A stretch of DNA of 64,000 nucleotides, taken from positions 806,001 through 870,000 of the forward strand of contig NZ_OMPE01000009.1 of the NCBI RefSeq assembly GCF_900312815.1. The letters run 5' to 3'. This document shows positions 30,401-42,200 of this stretch, in pieces. The notes below the pieces were generated by a model. The model saw only the letters and a program-made list of their open reading frames with translations. It had not been told where the DNA came from and made no database searches. The DNA is from Aquimarina sp. AU474. GTDB lineage: Bacteria; Bacteroidota; Bacteroidia; Flavobacteriales; Flavobacteriaceae. Positions within the stretch are counted from its first letter, which is position 1. Every line of letters starts with the position of its first letter. The position numbers were made by a program, and so were the translations under genes.

Positions 30401-30799
30401 ATGGATAATTTTATAACTCATATTGTCTCTATAACAATTCTACTATTTCTTTTAATTACTTTTTTACAATCAGGAATTGATAAAATTGTTGATTGGAAAG
30501 GAAATCTTGGGTGGCTCAAAGGGCACTTTGCAGCTACTTTTATGGGTAATATGGTTCCATTATTACTATCGGTTATTTTAATCATAGAAATTATAACAGC
30601 CGTGTGTTGTGTTATAGGCATTTACTCCTTGATTACAAGTAACAACGATTATTATGCTATTATAGCCATGTTTTTAGCATGTATAACGCTCCTAATGTTA
30701 CTTTTTGGACAACGAATAGCAAAAGATTATCAAGGTGCATTAACTATTACCTGTTACTTTATAGTAGCCATCTTTGGTTTATATGTTATAACAACATAA
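30401..30799 (+). CDS. DoxX-like membrane protein
   Basis: A 132-residue protein with four hydrophobic segments. The pattern of an N-terminal helix (ITILLFLLITFLQSGIDKI), then a short polar loop (WKGNLGWLKGHF) and three further helices fits the DoxX/DoxD-like family. It lies 31 bp after holB on the plus strand and is closed by a bidirectional terminator, so they are likely co-transcribed. No catalytic role can be inferred. Confidence 0.65.
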   Translation: MDNFITHIVSITILLFLLITFLQSGIDKIVDWKGNLGWLKGHFAATFMGNMVPLLLSVILIIEIITAVCCVIGIYSLITSNNDYYAIIAMFLACITLLMLLFGQRIAKDYQGALTITCYFIVAIFGLYVITT

Positions 30800-30800
30800 A

Positions 30801-30829
30801 AAAAGAGCATCTTTCTAAGATGCTCTTTT
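30801..30829. terminator. Bidirectional terminator between the DoxX-like gene and the SprB paralogue
   Basis: AAAAGAGCATCTT-tct-AAGATGCTCTTTT is a perfect 13-bp stem with a 3-nt loop, with T-runs on both strands, between convergent genes. Confidence 0.92.
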
Positions 30830-30849
30830 TTATTTAAAGTTCTATATAA

Positions 30850-33800
30850 TTATTCTTTTAGTAGTTTAACGATTACCTCTCTGTTGTCTTGTGTTTGGAT
30901 TTTCACAAAATAAATTCCATTACGTAATCCTGCAACGCTATATGAGTTTTGGTTTGTTTTCATGACCAATTTACCCATAATATCATAGATCAGTACTTGT
31001 TCTACTTCAGTATTTAATCGTACTCTGTCTCTTGCGGGGTTAGGAAATACCACTATTTCTTTACCAGCGTTTACAATTTCACTTTCAACCCTGAAATAAT
31101 ATATTTTTTCATTATTTCCAGATCGGGTACTAAAGTTAACCACTACGCGATATTCTCCTGGTTCTGTAAAAGTATTGGTATTTCCGGTTCCAATATCAAA
31201 CCAATCAGAAGTACAAACAGAATCTGAAGTTGGACAATTATCTTCTAATTCTATATCACAAGTAACCTCATCTAGCTTTTGCCATACAATAGACACTACA
31301 TTTAGTAATGGAAGATCCAGGATTTCTCCTTCCTGATCTTGTATCGTAACAATTGGATAGCTTTGACCAGTTATAGCACACACAAGAATCTCCTGAGCAT
31401 AATTAACAATTGGATTTTTATCTTCCTCTACAATAGTGATCACAGTACTTTGAAAGCTACACTCTCCGTTATCAGAAACAATAACCTGATGATTTCCCGC
31501 AGCCACTTGAGTAAAGATATAAGTATTGTCATCAATTACTATAGGTGTTTCATTGTCTAAAGTAATAGTAAACGGACCATTTCCTTGCGTAATATTTACT
31601 ACAATCTCTCCATTTTCACCAGGATTGGTAGGGTTATTACCCTCTACGATACTATTTACTTCTGTATACTCTTCAACTACAATTGTGCCTAGAGAGACTT
31701 CACAACCTGACACATGAAGCAACCTACCTTCGTAATCTCCTGGTATTACTACAAATACTCCTGAAGTATTACTGGTATTTGCGGGATCAGGTGTTCCATT
31801 AATCCCAATAAGTGAATACATAACGTCTGTTGGTGAGTCATTATCCAATACTACATTTATTTCATAAACTGGTGTTGGAGAACCTAAGCTTGTAGAGCAC
31901 TCTGAGCTAGTCTCTAAAATTCCTCCTAGATGAATTCCTTTCGGTATTTCGATTGGTACACTTGTTCTACATCCATTGTTATCAACAACATATAAAGTTG
32001 TTGTTCCAGCTGGTAAGTTGGAGTAGTTCAATTTATTAAGTAAAAAATCTGCATCGTTATTAGTTATATTTGTTAAATACGGAGGAGTTCCTCCAGAAAT
32101 TTCAATGCTAAGCATCCCATCACTATCACTCGAACATGTTTCAGGAATTATATTAAGTACATTAACTTGAATTGGTGCTGATCCATTAATAACCACAGAT
32201 AATAATTGGCTACAACCTTTGGCATCCTGAGCTAAAACTTCATAATCCCCTGCAGATAGGCCTTCAAAGGTATGTTGATTTAAAATTCCATCAGAAGTAT
32301 CACTAAAAAACAATCCAAAATTAGAGCTAATTGCATATGAATATGGCGGCGTACCCCCGTTTACTTCAACTCTTACACCTCCATCATTAGACCCATTACA
32401 TGTTATTGAAGTTACTTGTGTGACAATCGAAAATTCTTGAGGTTGACTAATGGTAAAAGGAATCGATAAAGGATCTACTCCCGTGCTAGTAACTGTATAG
32501 TTATAATTTCCTGCTCCTAAATCTCTGTATTCGCTATTAGGTTGTGGACCTAAATTAATGGTGTTTCCTAAGAAGTCTGTACCTGTAAGAGTATACGAAT
32601 AAGTGCCAGTTCCACCAGTTACATTCGCGTTTACACTTGCATTTTCATCACCGTAACAATTTGCTTGCGCAAATCGAAGATCCAAAGTAATATCTAGGAC
32701 ATCTAATACAGGTGGGGAAAGCGTAGCATTAAAAGTTTCTTGGCAACCATTACTGTCTAGAACTAATACGGAATACATTGCAGGAGCTAGGTCTGTAAAC
32801 ATATTTGAAGTAGTTAATGCACCTCCATCTAATCCATAGGTATAAGGAGGTGTTCCGCCCGTTGCTTGTATTTCGATCTCACCTGCTTCCTGAATGGTAG
32901 GATCGATTACTGTTATATTAGCTGTAATTGGTGATGGTTCTGAAATAGTAATACTTAAACTTGCTTCACAAAACGGCGCTTCAGTTCCAACAACAGAAAC
33001 AACATATGTTCCGCTTGCTAATCCAGTAACAACGATTGATCCCGAAGAGGTATTTCCAGTTCCATTTGTAATCGTATTTCCTACGCCTCCATTAAGCACC
33101 GTATAATCATATCCTCCTGTATACCCAGAAACCTCTGCAGTAATCGATCCATCACTATCTCCTGTGCATGATACATCTGTAGTGACAGTGGCTTGCACAT
33201 CTATCGTATCAAAAGGGTTAACTATATAAGACTGCGTATCCACTTCGCAACCCGTGGCTAAGTCTGTTATTCTAAAAGTATATGTTCCGGCACTTGGTAA
33301 ACTAAAGGTAGTTGTTCCTACTGCAATACCGAACTGTCCTGTTACTGCTCCCGTAATCTCTTCAAAATTAAATGGTCCAACACCAGAAGTGATTGTTACT
33401 TGAATTGTTTCTGGGTTAACACATGAGATTTCACCTGCATTAACCGCAGTAGTATCTCTTGTTACTATTGTATTTAATGTTCCCAAAGACCCTATTTCAA
33501 ACACTTCGCTATAAGTACATAGCGTATCTAAATCAATAACCGTTAAGGTATACGTTGTTACACCCAAACCACTAAGGTTAACTGGGCTTGTAGTTGACGT
33601 ACCATCAGTTACAAAAGCACCTGTTGGATCGGTAATCTCATATTTAAAATTGGTAGAGTTAGTGGTAAACTGAACTGCTCCATCGTTACTTCCATTACAA
33701 GTTGCATTTTGAATAGAAATATCTGTGATTTCTATAGGATTGATTGGGTTTGTGCTATATGAGTTTTCATATGTACACCCATTATCACTTCTTCTGGCAG

Positions 33801-36800
33801 TTATCGTATATGTTATTCCTGAAGTAAATGTATATGAGTTTGTAGTGCTAAATTGTGTAACTCCAGTATTAGATGCTGGATCTGGAGAAACACTATATTC
33901 ATAAAACACTCCTCCTGATAGCGCAGGTATGGCATCAACTGTCACTCCAACAGTTGAGTTTCCACAATCTATAGCTCCGTTGACAAATTGAATATCATCT
34001 ATCTCTTCTAGTGGGTTTATAGTTAGAGGAACTTCAACAGTACAATCTCCAGTATCTTGATTACGTATAAACAAAGAATAATTACCTGCTGTACTTACAG
34101 AAATGTCATATGGTTGATTCGTAACAATTGTATATCCTGTCGAAGGGTTAAAACTCCAAGCATAACTGCCAGATCCTCCTGTAATATTATCGATAGTAAT
34201 AATCGCATCTTCATTTCCTGTTATACAGCTCAATTCTCTTGATACACTAGCATTAAAACTAATTGGCGAAGGAGCAATTATTGTATACGATTCTCCCGAA
34301 GAAACATTACATATTGGATCTCCAGATGGGTTTGTCGTATTATTATGAAGTACTTCTACCTTATAAGATCCATCACCAATATTTGTGAAGGTAATATCTC
34401 TTGCTGTACTATTAATTTCATCTACGGGGTTATTGTTAATGGCATCTACCAAACGATATGCATATGTTCTTCCGGCTACGGCCGGAGAAACCTGAACTCT
34501 TATTTCGCCTCCATCTGCCGTGCAAGCAGGGTTTATTGTTGTGATATCATCAATAAGCGTTGGTTGATAAGATGCTATCCCTGTAATACTCTCATCTAAT
34601 ATGCAAGCTGGTATTCCTGCTGGCACATTATTATCGGTTACAAAAAATGTATAGGTTGTATTTGGATCTGCAGGTCTCGGAATTTCAAACACATTATTTG
34701 CTTGAAAAACCCCTGAACCATTATCATATACATAATCACCAGGTCCTGATATAACATTTACTTGAACCATCGCTCCACTATCACAAGTCTCTGGAGAAAT
34801 TAAAACCACCTCTGCAGCAAAACTAGCAGCAGGATCAATGGTTACTGTTTCGGTATATGTACAACTAGAATCAGGCCTGTTAGAAATAATTTCTACATCA
34901 TAAGTTCCTGGCACAAGTCCTTCTTGAGTATAATTTCCGTTATTAGCAGCGCTATTTGGGACCACAATAGGAGATACTAAATCTCCTCCAGAGATCGTAT
35001 ATTGATATTCTGGTAACCCATCGGTAACTGTTATTGTTATTCTACCAAAACCATCACCATTATTATCGTTAACACATGTTGGATTAGTTGCCGTTATATT
35101 AAAAACAGGATCGATTTCGGGTACATTAATTGTGACTGTATATTCACAATTTGGCAATGTAGTATCGATTGCATATACAGTAATGTCACCGCCAGATCCC
35201 GGTGCTATAGTAAAAATGCCTGTACTATTATCATAGGGTCCACCTTGTACCAAACCGAAAGCAAAATTTGCCGGAGCATTCGTAACCTCAATATTTCCAT
35301 CATTACCGCATTCAATTGGACTCATAGTAAGTTCTGGTTGGTAATCGTTCATAAAAGCACTAAAATAGAAGGGTACAATACAAGAACCCTCAAACTCTGC
35401 CAAAATTCTATAATCTCCTGCTGCATCTACTGTAAAGCTTTGAGTATTTCCTTCAATTTCTTCGATCCAATTAGTGGTAGTACAATCACCAGATAGCAAA
35501 GAACATGGATCATTTGCGTCAACCACACAAGCACCGCTTGGTGTTAATCGTTGCCACGAAATACTAATAAGGCTTGCCGGATCAAAATTTGTTTCAAGTA
35601 ATAATGTTTGACCTCCACAAAGTAAAATTTGCGGTATATCAAGACCGTTACAATTTTCAGTAATTACCGATGTACCATTCACATAATCCAAAATAGGATT
35701 GTTAATGTCTCCAATACTACTTACTTCAAACTCTTCGGTGCGTGATGCGCAAGTTCCATCTCCTGGATTAGTATCATTTTTAACTACCGAATACGTTCCT
35801 GAAACGGCATTTGGTACCTCTACAAAATTTACACTAGTTGTAGTCGAAAAACTATTAGGTCCAGACCACACATATTGATTATAACCACTTCCTGCGGTTA
35901 GTATAAGATTGCCTCCACATAAACTCACATCCGTACTACAGGCCGGAACATTAATTGAAAACCCTGTAGTTTCACTATTTCCTTCTCCACAACTATCAAC
36001 GGCACTACTACTAATACCTCCAGTAACAGCAATGCCCGAAAATTCGCCAGTATAAGAAACCGTTGCAGCACTCTCTACTCTATCAGAACAACTATCTCTA
36101 AGCTCCTCACAACTATTTACCAAAGCTCCTCGATAACGAATAAAAATTGGACCGTCTTGAGATTCTACTATAGCCGCTGGAATAGAAAAAATAATTTTTC
36201 CCGGAGTTGTTAAATCATATGTTACTCCACTTGGTAAAGTAGCATCAACAACATTTACTACATCTACATTATCAGGAACATAATCAGAAACTACAACACT
36301 ACCATCTAATAGATTTTCATTACCCGTATTTTCAATTTCAAGGTCATAAAATAATTCATCTCCAAGATCTAAGGTGCCGTCTGTAATTTCTGTAATGCCA
36401 TCAACAGCATACACTCTCTTGACTATACTAAGTTCTGGCTCAATAATCTCTATAGCAAATGCAGTTAAAAAAGCTCTAAATGTATCCTGAAAGGTTTGCA
36501 ATCTAAAATTTGCCGAATTTTGATTGTTTCCTATTAATGAATTTGCCGAATTCGGAAGATCAAAAATATCAATATCAAACCCAAGCGTATTTTGAGAACT
36601 TGGATTTCTATTTGTAGTAAAAGCACCGTTATTGGTTATCGAGCTATTAAAGAAATTAGATGTTGGATTATTAACACCATCACCCAGATCAATATAAATA
36701 TCTGAAGTATTTCTAATTTGTAGCTTATCTTGAAGAAGGCCTTTATCTCCTTCTAAAGAAGATATTCCGAACTTAGCATTTACAGGTACTGGTGCCGGAA

Positions 36801-38061
36801 GAGTTGTAAAACCAGTATGAATAAAATCAACAGGCGGATCACTATTTCTTATCTGAACGAATCCATCATTAGTACTAATAAACTTTTGAGGTAATTGAGC
36901 ATCTTCATAAACGATAACTAACGTCCATCCTGCAACAGGGCCAGAAATCCCAGATGTTGTTCCGATAGTCGCATTCATATTTGCTACGGTATATGTCCCA
37001 TTTGTATTACTTTGGTTAAATAGGTTAGTTACATTTGCATAACACACATAAGGCACATCATCTGCCGCTACATCTGAAGGGTTTGTTGGTGTATTTCTAT
37101 AGCCATCATAAATTACACTCTCGGCAGTAACATCGGTATAACTACCTCCAGGGACTTTGAATTTTAATTTTCTAAAATCAGCGTCTCCTGTCTTTCTTGC
37201 GTCAAGTAAAGGAAGGTCGGTAAGTTGTTCATTTCCTTGTTGTATTTCGGATTTTAATGTTGCATTAACTGGTCCATTATTAAGTTCAGCTATAATTGCA
37301 TCTCCATCAACTTTATTCATAGAAATAGCAGGTATGGTAATCGCTGCATCGCCTCCGGCAAGTGTAAAATTACCGTTTTGATTATTCACAATTATCACCG
37401 CTATGGCTCCGGCATTTTGCGCATTAAGCACTTTTTGAGTAAAAGAACAACTCCCTCTTCTTAGTATTGCTATATTACCATTTAATTCTGCTGTATTGAC
37501 CAATGCGGTACATCCATCTTCAAAAGTATCAACATTATCATCTACAAGTACCAAACTAGCAGTAATCCCAGGGTCGGCGGGAATATCAATATGTCCTGGA
37601 TCAAATGTATTATCATTAAAGCTATAGTTTCCTGCAATAGCAGCCGGAGTATTAATAGTGAAAACATTTTCTGTTACTTCTTCTCTCTCTAGATAATAGG
37701 TTGCAGCCCAATATAAACCAGCATACGCAATAGTGGTACAATCGGGATTGGGAGTCACCAAATCTGCACTACTTGAGCTAAATGTTGATACATCTCCATC
37801 TATATCGATATAATCCGAAATACTGGATCCATTATTTAAATCTCCATTATACGCTGCATTAGGGTCATAAACGATATCATCACTAAAGCTATCTACTAAT
37901 CCAACTACAGTATTACCTATCATGGTTAAGTCACCATGAACATTATCCATGCTAACTCTTTCTGCCAATGGTACAATTTCTTGCGCAAAATTTTGAGCTA
38001 CGTTCAAAACAAGTAGTGTTGCAAGTATCCAAAATTTAAATGGTAGTTTTTTGTTCATCAA
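30850..38061 (-). CDS. SprB-type repeat adhesin paralogue with T9SS type A sorting domain
   Basis: A 2403-residue secreted protein. The signal peptide ends near NFAQ; a shared N-module (GLVDSFSDDIVYDP, DIDGD, LYWAATYYLE) is followed by a PA domain (about 165-270) with the RRGSCSFTQKVLNAQNAGAI core and a DUF11-like domain with LGDELFYDLEIENTGNENL. The middle consists of SprB-like beta repeats, with at least five recognisable C-x-G/S-x-x-D-G motifs such as TCNGSNDGGVRVEV. The last 75 residues (VVFPNPARDRVRL...IYDIMGKLVMKT...GIYFVKIQT) form a type A T9SS sorting domain. It follows the sprF terminator. Probable cell-surface or released adhesin. Confidence 0.85.
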   Translation of the reverse strand: MMNKKLPFKFWILATLLVLNVAQNFAQEIVPLAERVSMDNVHGDLTMIGNTVVGLVDSFSDDIVYDPNAAYNGDLNNGSSISDYIDIDGDVSTFSSSSADLVTPNPDCTTIAYAGLYWAATYYLEREEVTENVFTINTPAAIAGNYSFNDNTFDPGHIDIPADPGITASLVLVDDNVDTFEDGCTALVNTAELNGNIAILRRGSCSFTQKVLNAQNAGAIAVIIVNNQNGNFTLAGGDAAITIPAISMNKVDGDAIIAELNNGPVNATLKSEIQQGNEQLTDLPLLDARKTGDADFRKLKFKVPGGSYTDVTAESVIYDGYRNTPTNPSDVAADDVPYVCYANVTNLFNQSNTNGTYTVANMNATIGTTSGISGPVAGWTLVIVYEDAQLPQKFISTNDGFVQIRNSDPPVDFIHTGFTTLPAPVPVNAKFGISSLEGDKGLLQDKLQIRNTSDIYIDLGDGVNNPTSNFFNSSITNNGAFTTNRNPSSQNTLGFDIDIFDLPNSANSLIGNNQNSANFRLQTFQDTFRAFLTAFAIEIIEPELSIVKRVYAVDGITEITDGTLDLGDELFYDLEIENTGNENLLDGSVVVSDYVPDNVDVVNVVDATLPSGVTYDLTTPGKIIFSIPAAIVESQDGPIFIRYRGALVNSCEELRDSCSDRVESAATVSYTGEFSGIAVTGGISSSAVDSCGEGNSETTGFSINVPACSTDVSLCGGNLILTAGSGYNQYVWSGPNSFSTTTSVNFVEVPNAVSGTYSVVKNDTNPGDGTCASRTEEFEVSSIGDINNPILDYVNGTSVITENCNGLDIPQILLCGGQTLLLETNFDPASLISISWQRLTPSGACVVDANDPCSLLSGDCTTTNWIEEIEGNTQSFTVDAAGDYRILAEFEGSCIVPFYFSAFMNDYQPELTMSPIECGNDGNIEVTNAPANFAFGLVQGGPYDNSTGIFTIAPGSGGDITVYAIDTTLPNCEYTVTINVPEIDPVFNITATNPTCVNDNNGDGFGRITITVTDGLPEYQYTISGGDLVSPIVVPNSAANNGNYTQEGLVPGTYDVEIISNRPDSSCTYTETVTIDPAASFAAEVVLISPETCDSGAMVQVNVISGPGDYVYDNGSGVFQANNVFEIPRPADPNTTYTFFVTDNNVPAGIPACILDESITGIASYQPTLIDDITTINPACTADGGEIRVQVSPAVAGRTYAYRLVDAINNNPVDEINSTARDITFTNIGDGSYKVEVLHNNTTNPSGDPICNVSSGESYTIIAPSPISFNASVSRELSCITGNEDAIITIDNITGGSGSYAWSFNPSTGYTIVTNQPYDISVSTAGNYSLFIRNQDTGDCTVEVPLTINPLEEIDDIQFVNGAIDCGNSTVGVTVDAIPALSGGVFYEYSVSPDPASNTGVTQFSTTNSYTFTSGITYTITARRSDNGCTYENSYSTNPINPIEITDISIQNATCNGSNDGAVQFTTNSTNFKYEITDPTGAFVTDGTSTTSPVNLSGLGVTTYTLTVIDLDTLCTYSEVFEIGSLGTLNTIVTRDTTAVNAGEISCVNPETIQVTITSGVGPFNFEEITGAVTGQFGIAVGTTTFSLPSAGTYTFRITDLATGCEVDTQSYIVNPFDTIDVQATVTTDVSCTGDSDGSITAEVSGYTGGYDYTVLNGGVGNTITNGTGNTSSGSIVVTGLASGTYVVSVVGTEAPFCEASLSITISEPSPITANITVIDPTIQEAGEIEIQATGGTPPYTYGLDGGALTTSNMFTDLAPAMYSVLVLDSNGCQETFNATLSPPVLDVLDITLDLRFAQANCYGDENASVNANVTGGTGTYSYTLTGTDFLGNTINLGPQPNSEYRDLGAGNYNYTVTSTGVDPLSIPFTISQPQEFSIVTQVTSITCNGSNDGGVRVEVNGGTPPYSYAISSNFGLFFSDTSDGILNQHTFEGLSAGDYEVLAQDAKGCSQLLSVVINGSAPIQVNVLNIIPETCSSDSDGMLSIEISGGTPPYLTNITNNDADFLLNKLNYSNLPAGTTTLYVVDNNGCRTSVPIEIPKGIHLGGILETSSECSTSLGSPTPVYEINVVLDNDSPTDVMYSLIGINGTPDPANTSNTSGVFVVIPGDYEGRLLHVSGCEVSLGTIVVEEYTEVNSIVEGNNPTNPGENGEIVVNITQGNGPFTITLDNETPIVIDDNTYIFTQVAAGNHQVIVSDNGECSFQSTVITIVEEDKNPIVNYAQEILVCAITGQSYPIVTIQDQEGEILDLPLLNVVSIVWQKLDEVTCDIELEDNCPTSDSVCTSDWFDIGTGNTNTFTEPGEYRVVVNFSTRSGNNEKIYYFRVESEIVNAGKEIVVFPNPARDRVRLNTEVEQVLIYDIMGKLVMKTNQNSYSVAGLRNGIYFVKIQTQDNREVIVKLLKE

Positions 38062-38180
38062 TTATTTTGTTAGTTTATTAAGTATCAAATGAAATCTATA
38101 TGCATAAGTGTTCGCTTATATAAAAATGTTACCGTCATTTTAAAAAAATTTGAACAAAAAATAGTACTTCATTTATCTAA

Positions 38181-38212
38181 AAAAACCACCCATTTAATAA
38201 AGGGTGGTTTTT
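38181..38212 (-). terminator. Terminator after sprF
   Basis: AAAAACCACCC ... GGGTGGTTTTT, an 11-bp perfect stem with a 10-nt loop, lies about 20 bp after the sprF stop on the minus strand. It separates the sprCDBF unit from the downstream SprB paralogue, which would then need its own promoter in 38062-38180. Confidence 0.88.
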
Positions 38213-38232
38213 TAAATATCTTATTTAAGTTT

Positions 38233-39189
38233 TTAATATGTACATCCACATTTACTCTGCCTACAACCAAAATCTAATCCAAGAGTAATCAAATGAGAAC
38301 CAGCGGCTGTTGTTGGCTGTAATACTTCATTTACATTAACCTGATATCCATAAGCTACATAAAAGTTAGCTTTCTTAATTCCAATCATCGGAGATACAGA
38401 GAGCGGTTTAAAATCTTGATCTACTAGAGATCTAAGACTAATCCCTGCCCAATAATAATCTCCCCTATGTAGTTTACGTACTTTTATGTTTAAATCTGTT
38501 GTAGAACGTCCATCGCCAGCAAAATTTTGATATAATACAGACGGTTCTATTTCTAGATCACTAAATCTATGATAAAACGTATATCCAGAATAAATGTAAT
38601 AGTTCTGTATTGTAGAAGGTTCTGTTGGATTAAAATCATCTATTTGCTTCTGTAATAGGTTTACTGCATTTGCACTCAAAAAGAATCTTCCTAATCGATA
38701 CAATAAGGCAATGTCAAAATTAGAATCATTTACACTAATATCTGCTAACCCAGGGTTAAATGGATTATCGGGATCTCCATTACTAAACGTTGAGGTGTCA
38801 ATACCAAATTGAGTAAACTTATAGCTTATCCCAAAAGATAGATATTGATTATTATATTCACTCAAGGTTAAATGGTGAGCAAAAGACATTTGAATTCCTC
38901 TTTGTGTTGTAAAACCATTCTGATCATTAAACAAAATTGCACCTACACCAGAACGGTCTGAGATTCTACCATCAATAGATAAGGATTGAGTCCCAGGTGA
39001 GTCTTCTATACTCACCCATTGTTCAAAACCTGAAGCTCTGATCTGCCAACAATCTCCAATACCTGCATACGCAGAGGATATCAAATATGGGTTGTCTGCT
39101 ATATATTGATTTTGTACAGGGGCAAAGAACTCCTGGGCAAAAGTGCAATAACTTGCAAACAGACTAAATATTACAATATACTTCTTCAT
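38233..39189 (-). CDS. sprF: SprF: PorP/SprF-type outer-membrane protein for adhesin secretion
   Basis: A 318-residue protein with a signal peptide (MKKYIVIFSLFASYCTFAQ) and the PorP/SprF pattern: an N-terminal AYAGIGDCWQIRASGFEQWV segment, GRISDRSGVGAILFNDQNGF, then alternating beta strands ending in ITLGLDFGC. In Flavobacterium, SprF assists secretion or attachment of SprB at the outer membrane. It is directly downstream of the giant adhesin gene, as in sprB-sprF, and is followed by a strong terminator. The C-terminus is unusually cysteine-rich (three cysteines in the last eight residues). Confidence 0.87.
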   Translation of the reverse strand: MKKYIVIFSLFASYCTFAQEFFAPVQNQYIADNPYLISSAYAGIGDCWQIRASGFEQWVSIEDSPGTQSLSIDGRISDRSGVGAILFNDQNGFTTQRGIQMSFAHHLTLSEYNNQYLSFGISYKFTQFGIDTSTFSNGDPDNPFNPGLADISVNDSNFDIALLYRLGRFFLSANAVNLLQKQIDDFNPTEPSTIQNYYIYSGYTFYHRFSDLEIEPSVLYQNFAGDGRSTTDLNIKVRKLHRGDYYWAGISLRSLVDQDFKPLSVSPMIGIKKANFYVAYGYQVNVNEVLQPTTAAGSHLITLGLDFGCRQSKCGCTY

Positions 39190-39274
39190 CTAACATTTTA
39201 AATTACAGACCATTGACATTTCGGTCATTAGGCTTTATCTACATTGTTTTATAACTCACTTTTCTTATTATATA

Positions 39275-42200
39275 TTATCTATATAATGTAAAGTGACCAG
39301 TAAACTCTCTATTATCAATATCATTAAGGATAATAGTGTACCAATAATCTCCCGAAGGAAGTTCTTTTCCTTGGTAGGTACCTTTCCATCCCTGTTGGTC
39401 TCCTTTATACTCTGCTAGCATTCTACCGTATCTATCAAATATGGTTACTTCCATATTCTCAAAGAAGAATGGGTCATTAGCATTTGGCGTTATTTGTCTT
39501 GGATACCAGAATTGTTCATCTGGTGTCGAATTAGGGTCATCTGGCGTAAAGTAATTTGGTATACGAATATTAATATACGTCAAGAACTGTGTTGAGGTAA
39601 CATCACAGCCACTAGAGTCTAATACTCGTATGATGTAATCACCCGTTTCACGAATTGCAAAGATATTGTCTTCTAACTCTACTTCAACACCTTCAAATGT
39701 TACAAAATATGTATACGGCGGTACTCCACCAGTAACAATAATCTCATACTCATTTGGATCTTGAGGGTTATTCGTCATCTGAGCAACTGGAACAGAAAGC
39801 GGAATATATTCTTCGATAATTATCGTTCCTACATCCACAATACATCCTCCTGCATGCTCCATAGTACCTAGGTATTCTCCTGGGTTTACTTCAAACTCTC
39901 CTGTAAGATTTGTGTTTGAAGCAGGATCAGCAGTACCATTGATACCGGTTAACGTGAAAATAATATCTGTCATAACCGAATTTGGAGTCAATTCAAAGTC
40001 GATGAAATACCTTGGTCCTGTAAAAATATTTGCAGGATTGTCTGGATCTCTCACCGGACATTCTAATCTAGGCATTAGATCTGCATCTAATACAACTCCT
40101 GGTTCGATAGTGATTTGTCTACTAATTCTACATCCGTTAGCGTCTCTAATAAATACTTCGGTTACTCCGCCTGGCAGACCTGTGTATGTAAACATATCTA
40201 CTACAAAATCAGCATCGTTATTCGTGATGTTAGTCTCATATGGTGGTGTACCTCCAGTAATTTCTATAGTAAATGCACCATCATTCGCTCCAAAACAAGT
40301 TTCGGCCATATTATCAGTCTCCGCAGCTTCTAATGTATTTGGCTCAATAATTATCTGAGTAAATAATACATCACATCCATTTGCATCCTGAGCCAATACC
40401 ACATATGTATTTGGTTCTAAATCTTCGAACGTGTGCTGATTAGGAACACCATCTGAAGCATCATTAAAGAATGTTCCTGCCATAGAATCTATCGCGAACG
40501 AATATGGTGGTGTACCTCCTGCAGCGAAAATTGTAATTGTACCATCGTTTTCACCATTACAAGTAACATTAGTAAAGTCAAATGTTGGGTCAAATAATGG
40601 TGGATTGGTAATCTCAAAATCTTGAGAATCAATACAACTATTATCACTAACAGATCTTGCCACATACGTATATAGTCCTGGTGCTAAGTCTCTAAACTCT
40701 GTTGTAGATTGTGGCCCTCCAACAATACTCGCTGGAGTAGTCGATCTATCCAAAAGAACAAACTCATAATCACCAATACCACCTGTTAAGTCAGTAATAT
40801 CGATAATTGCTGTTGCCTCGTCACGACAGTTAATCATTGCAGCACTAGTATCCAAATTAAATGTTATTGGGTTAATCGGTATTACCGGTACTGGATCTGA
40901 TTGTCTAGATCTACATCCATTTGCATCAATTACGTAGAACACATATTGTCCTTCGGTAAGTATGAACGTATTAGATGTCGTTGGTGCCAATTCTATAGGG
41001 TTAGACGAGTCTGTAACATTAATCTGTACAAACTGTGGCACTCCTACTGCATTTGTTGCACTCAACGTAACCGTTACCGTATTAACACTACAAGTAACAG
41101 GTACTATATTATCAATAGCAACCTCAACCTCTGGTACGTCATTAATAACTGCTGTTGTTTGAGCAGTACAACCAAGTTGATCATATACTGTTATTGTATA
41201 CGTGTTTGGTAACAAGTTATCAAATACATTTACAGTTTGTAACACACTTTCTGTACCTCCATTTGGTGTAATAGAGTACCTAAGTGGTACATCTGTTGCT
41301 GTTGCAAAAACTTCTATTCTACCATCTTGATCCTCAAAACAAGTAATACTACTATCTGGTATTGGTGTAATAGCCACATCATCTGCTGGTGGTGTTACAG
41401 TTATGGTATCATCATCTGTACATGTAAAGGTTCCATTGTCATCAACCGCAGTAACAGTAAAGGTAAATACACCTGCTGTATTAGTCGCTTGAGCAATTGA
41501 CAAACCAGTAAACAATCCTGTTGTATTATTTGTTCCAGTTTCTACCAAGGTATAGGTAACTGTTCCTCTAGCTCCACCTACAGTTGCCTGGAATGAAATA
41601 TCATTCGCGGGGCTACATGTTTCCTGATCGTTGATAGCAAAAAGTGTAACTTCGAAAGGAACCGAAGGTCCTTCAATTGTAAATACATTTGAGCTACCAG
41701 GACAGTTTGGTGTACCTGTTTCAAGAATATCAACTCTATAATTTCCTACACTTAATCCTCCTGGTGGTGGTGGGATCACAAAAGTATCCGCAGTAGCTGG
41801 GTCTACATCTGTAACTAAATCAACTGTACTTGTAAACACTATTGCTTCTGGGGTTACTCCAACGTCAACAATTGTATAGCTAAACGCGCCAACATATTGA
41901 GAAACCATAATTTCTACAGATCCATCGGCATCTCCAAAACACGTTTCGGGAGTTTGTTGCGCTGCAACAATTTCGACTAGATCAAACTGATCAATAGTAT
42001 AACTAACCTCTACAGAACACATCGTAGTCTGATCAGTAATGCTAAACACATACACCCCAACCGCTGGTAATACAAATGATACATTAGTAGCATTTGTTTC
42101 AACTGCTGGTGTTCCTGGATTATCAGCTGTTCCTGCTGGAACATTTATTTGTGATGGCACTGCAACTGGACTGCTAATTACATCAAAAGTAAATGGCCCT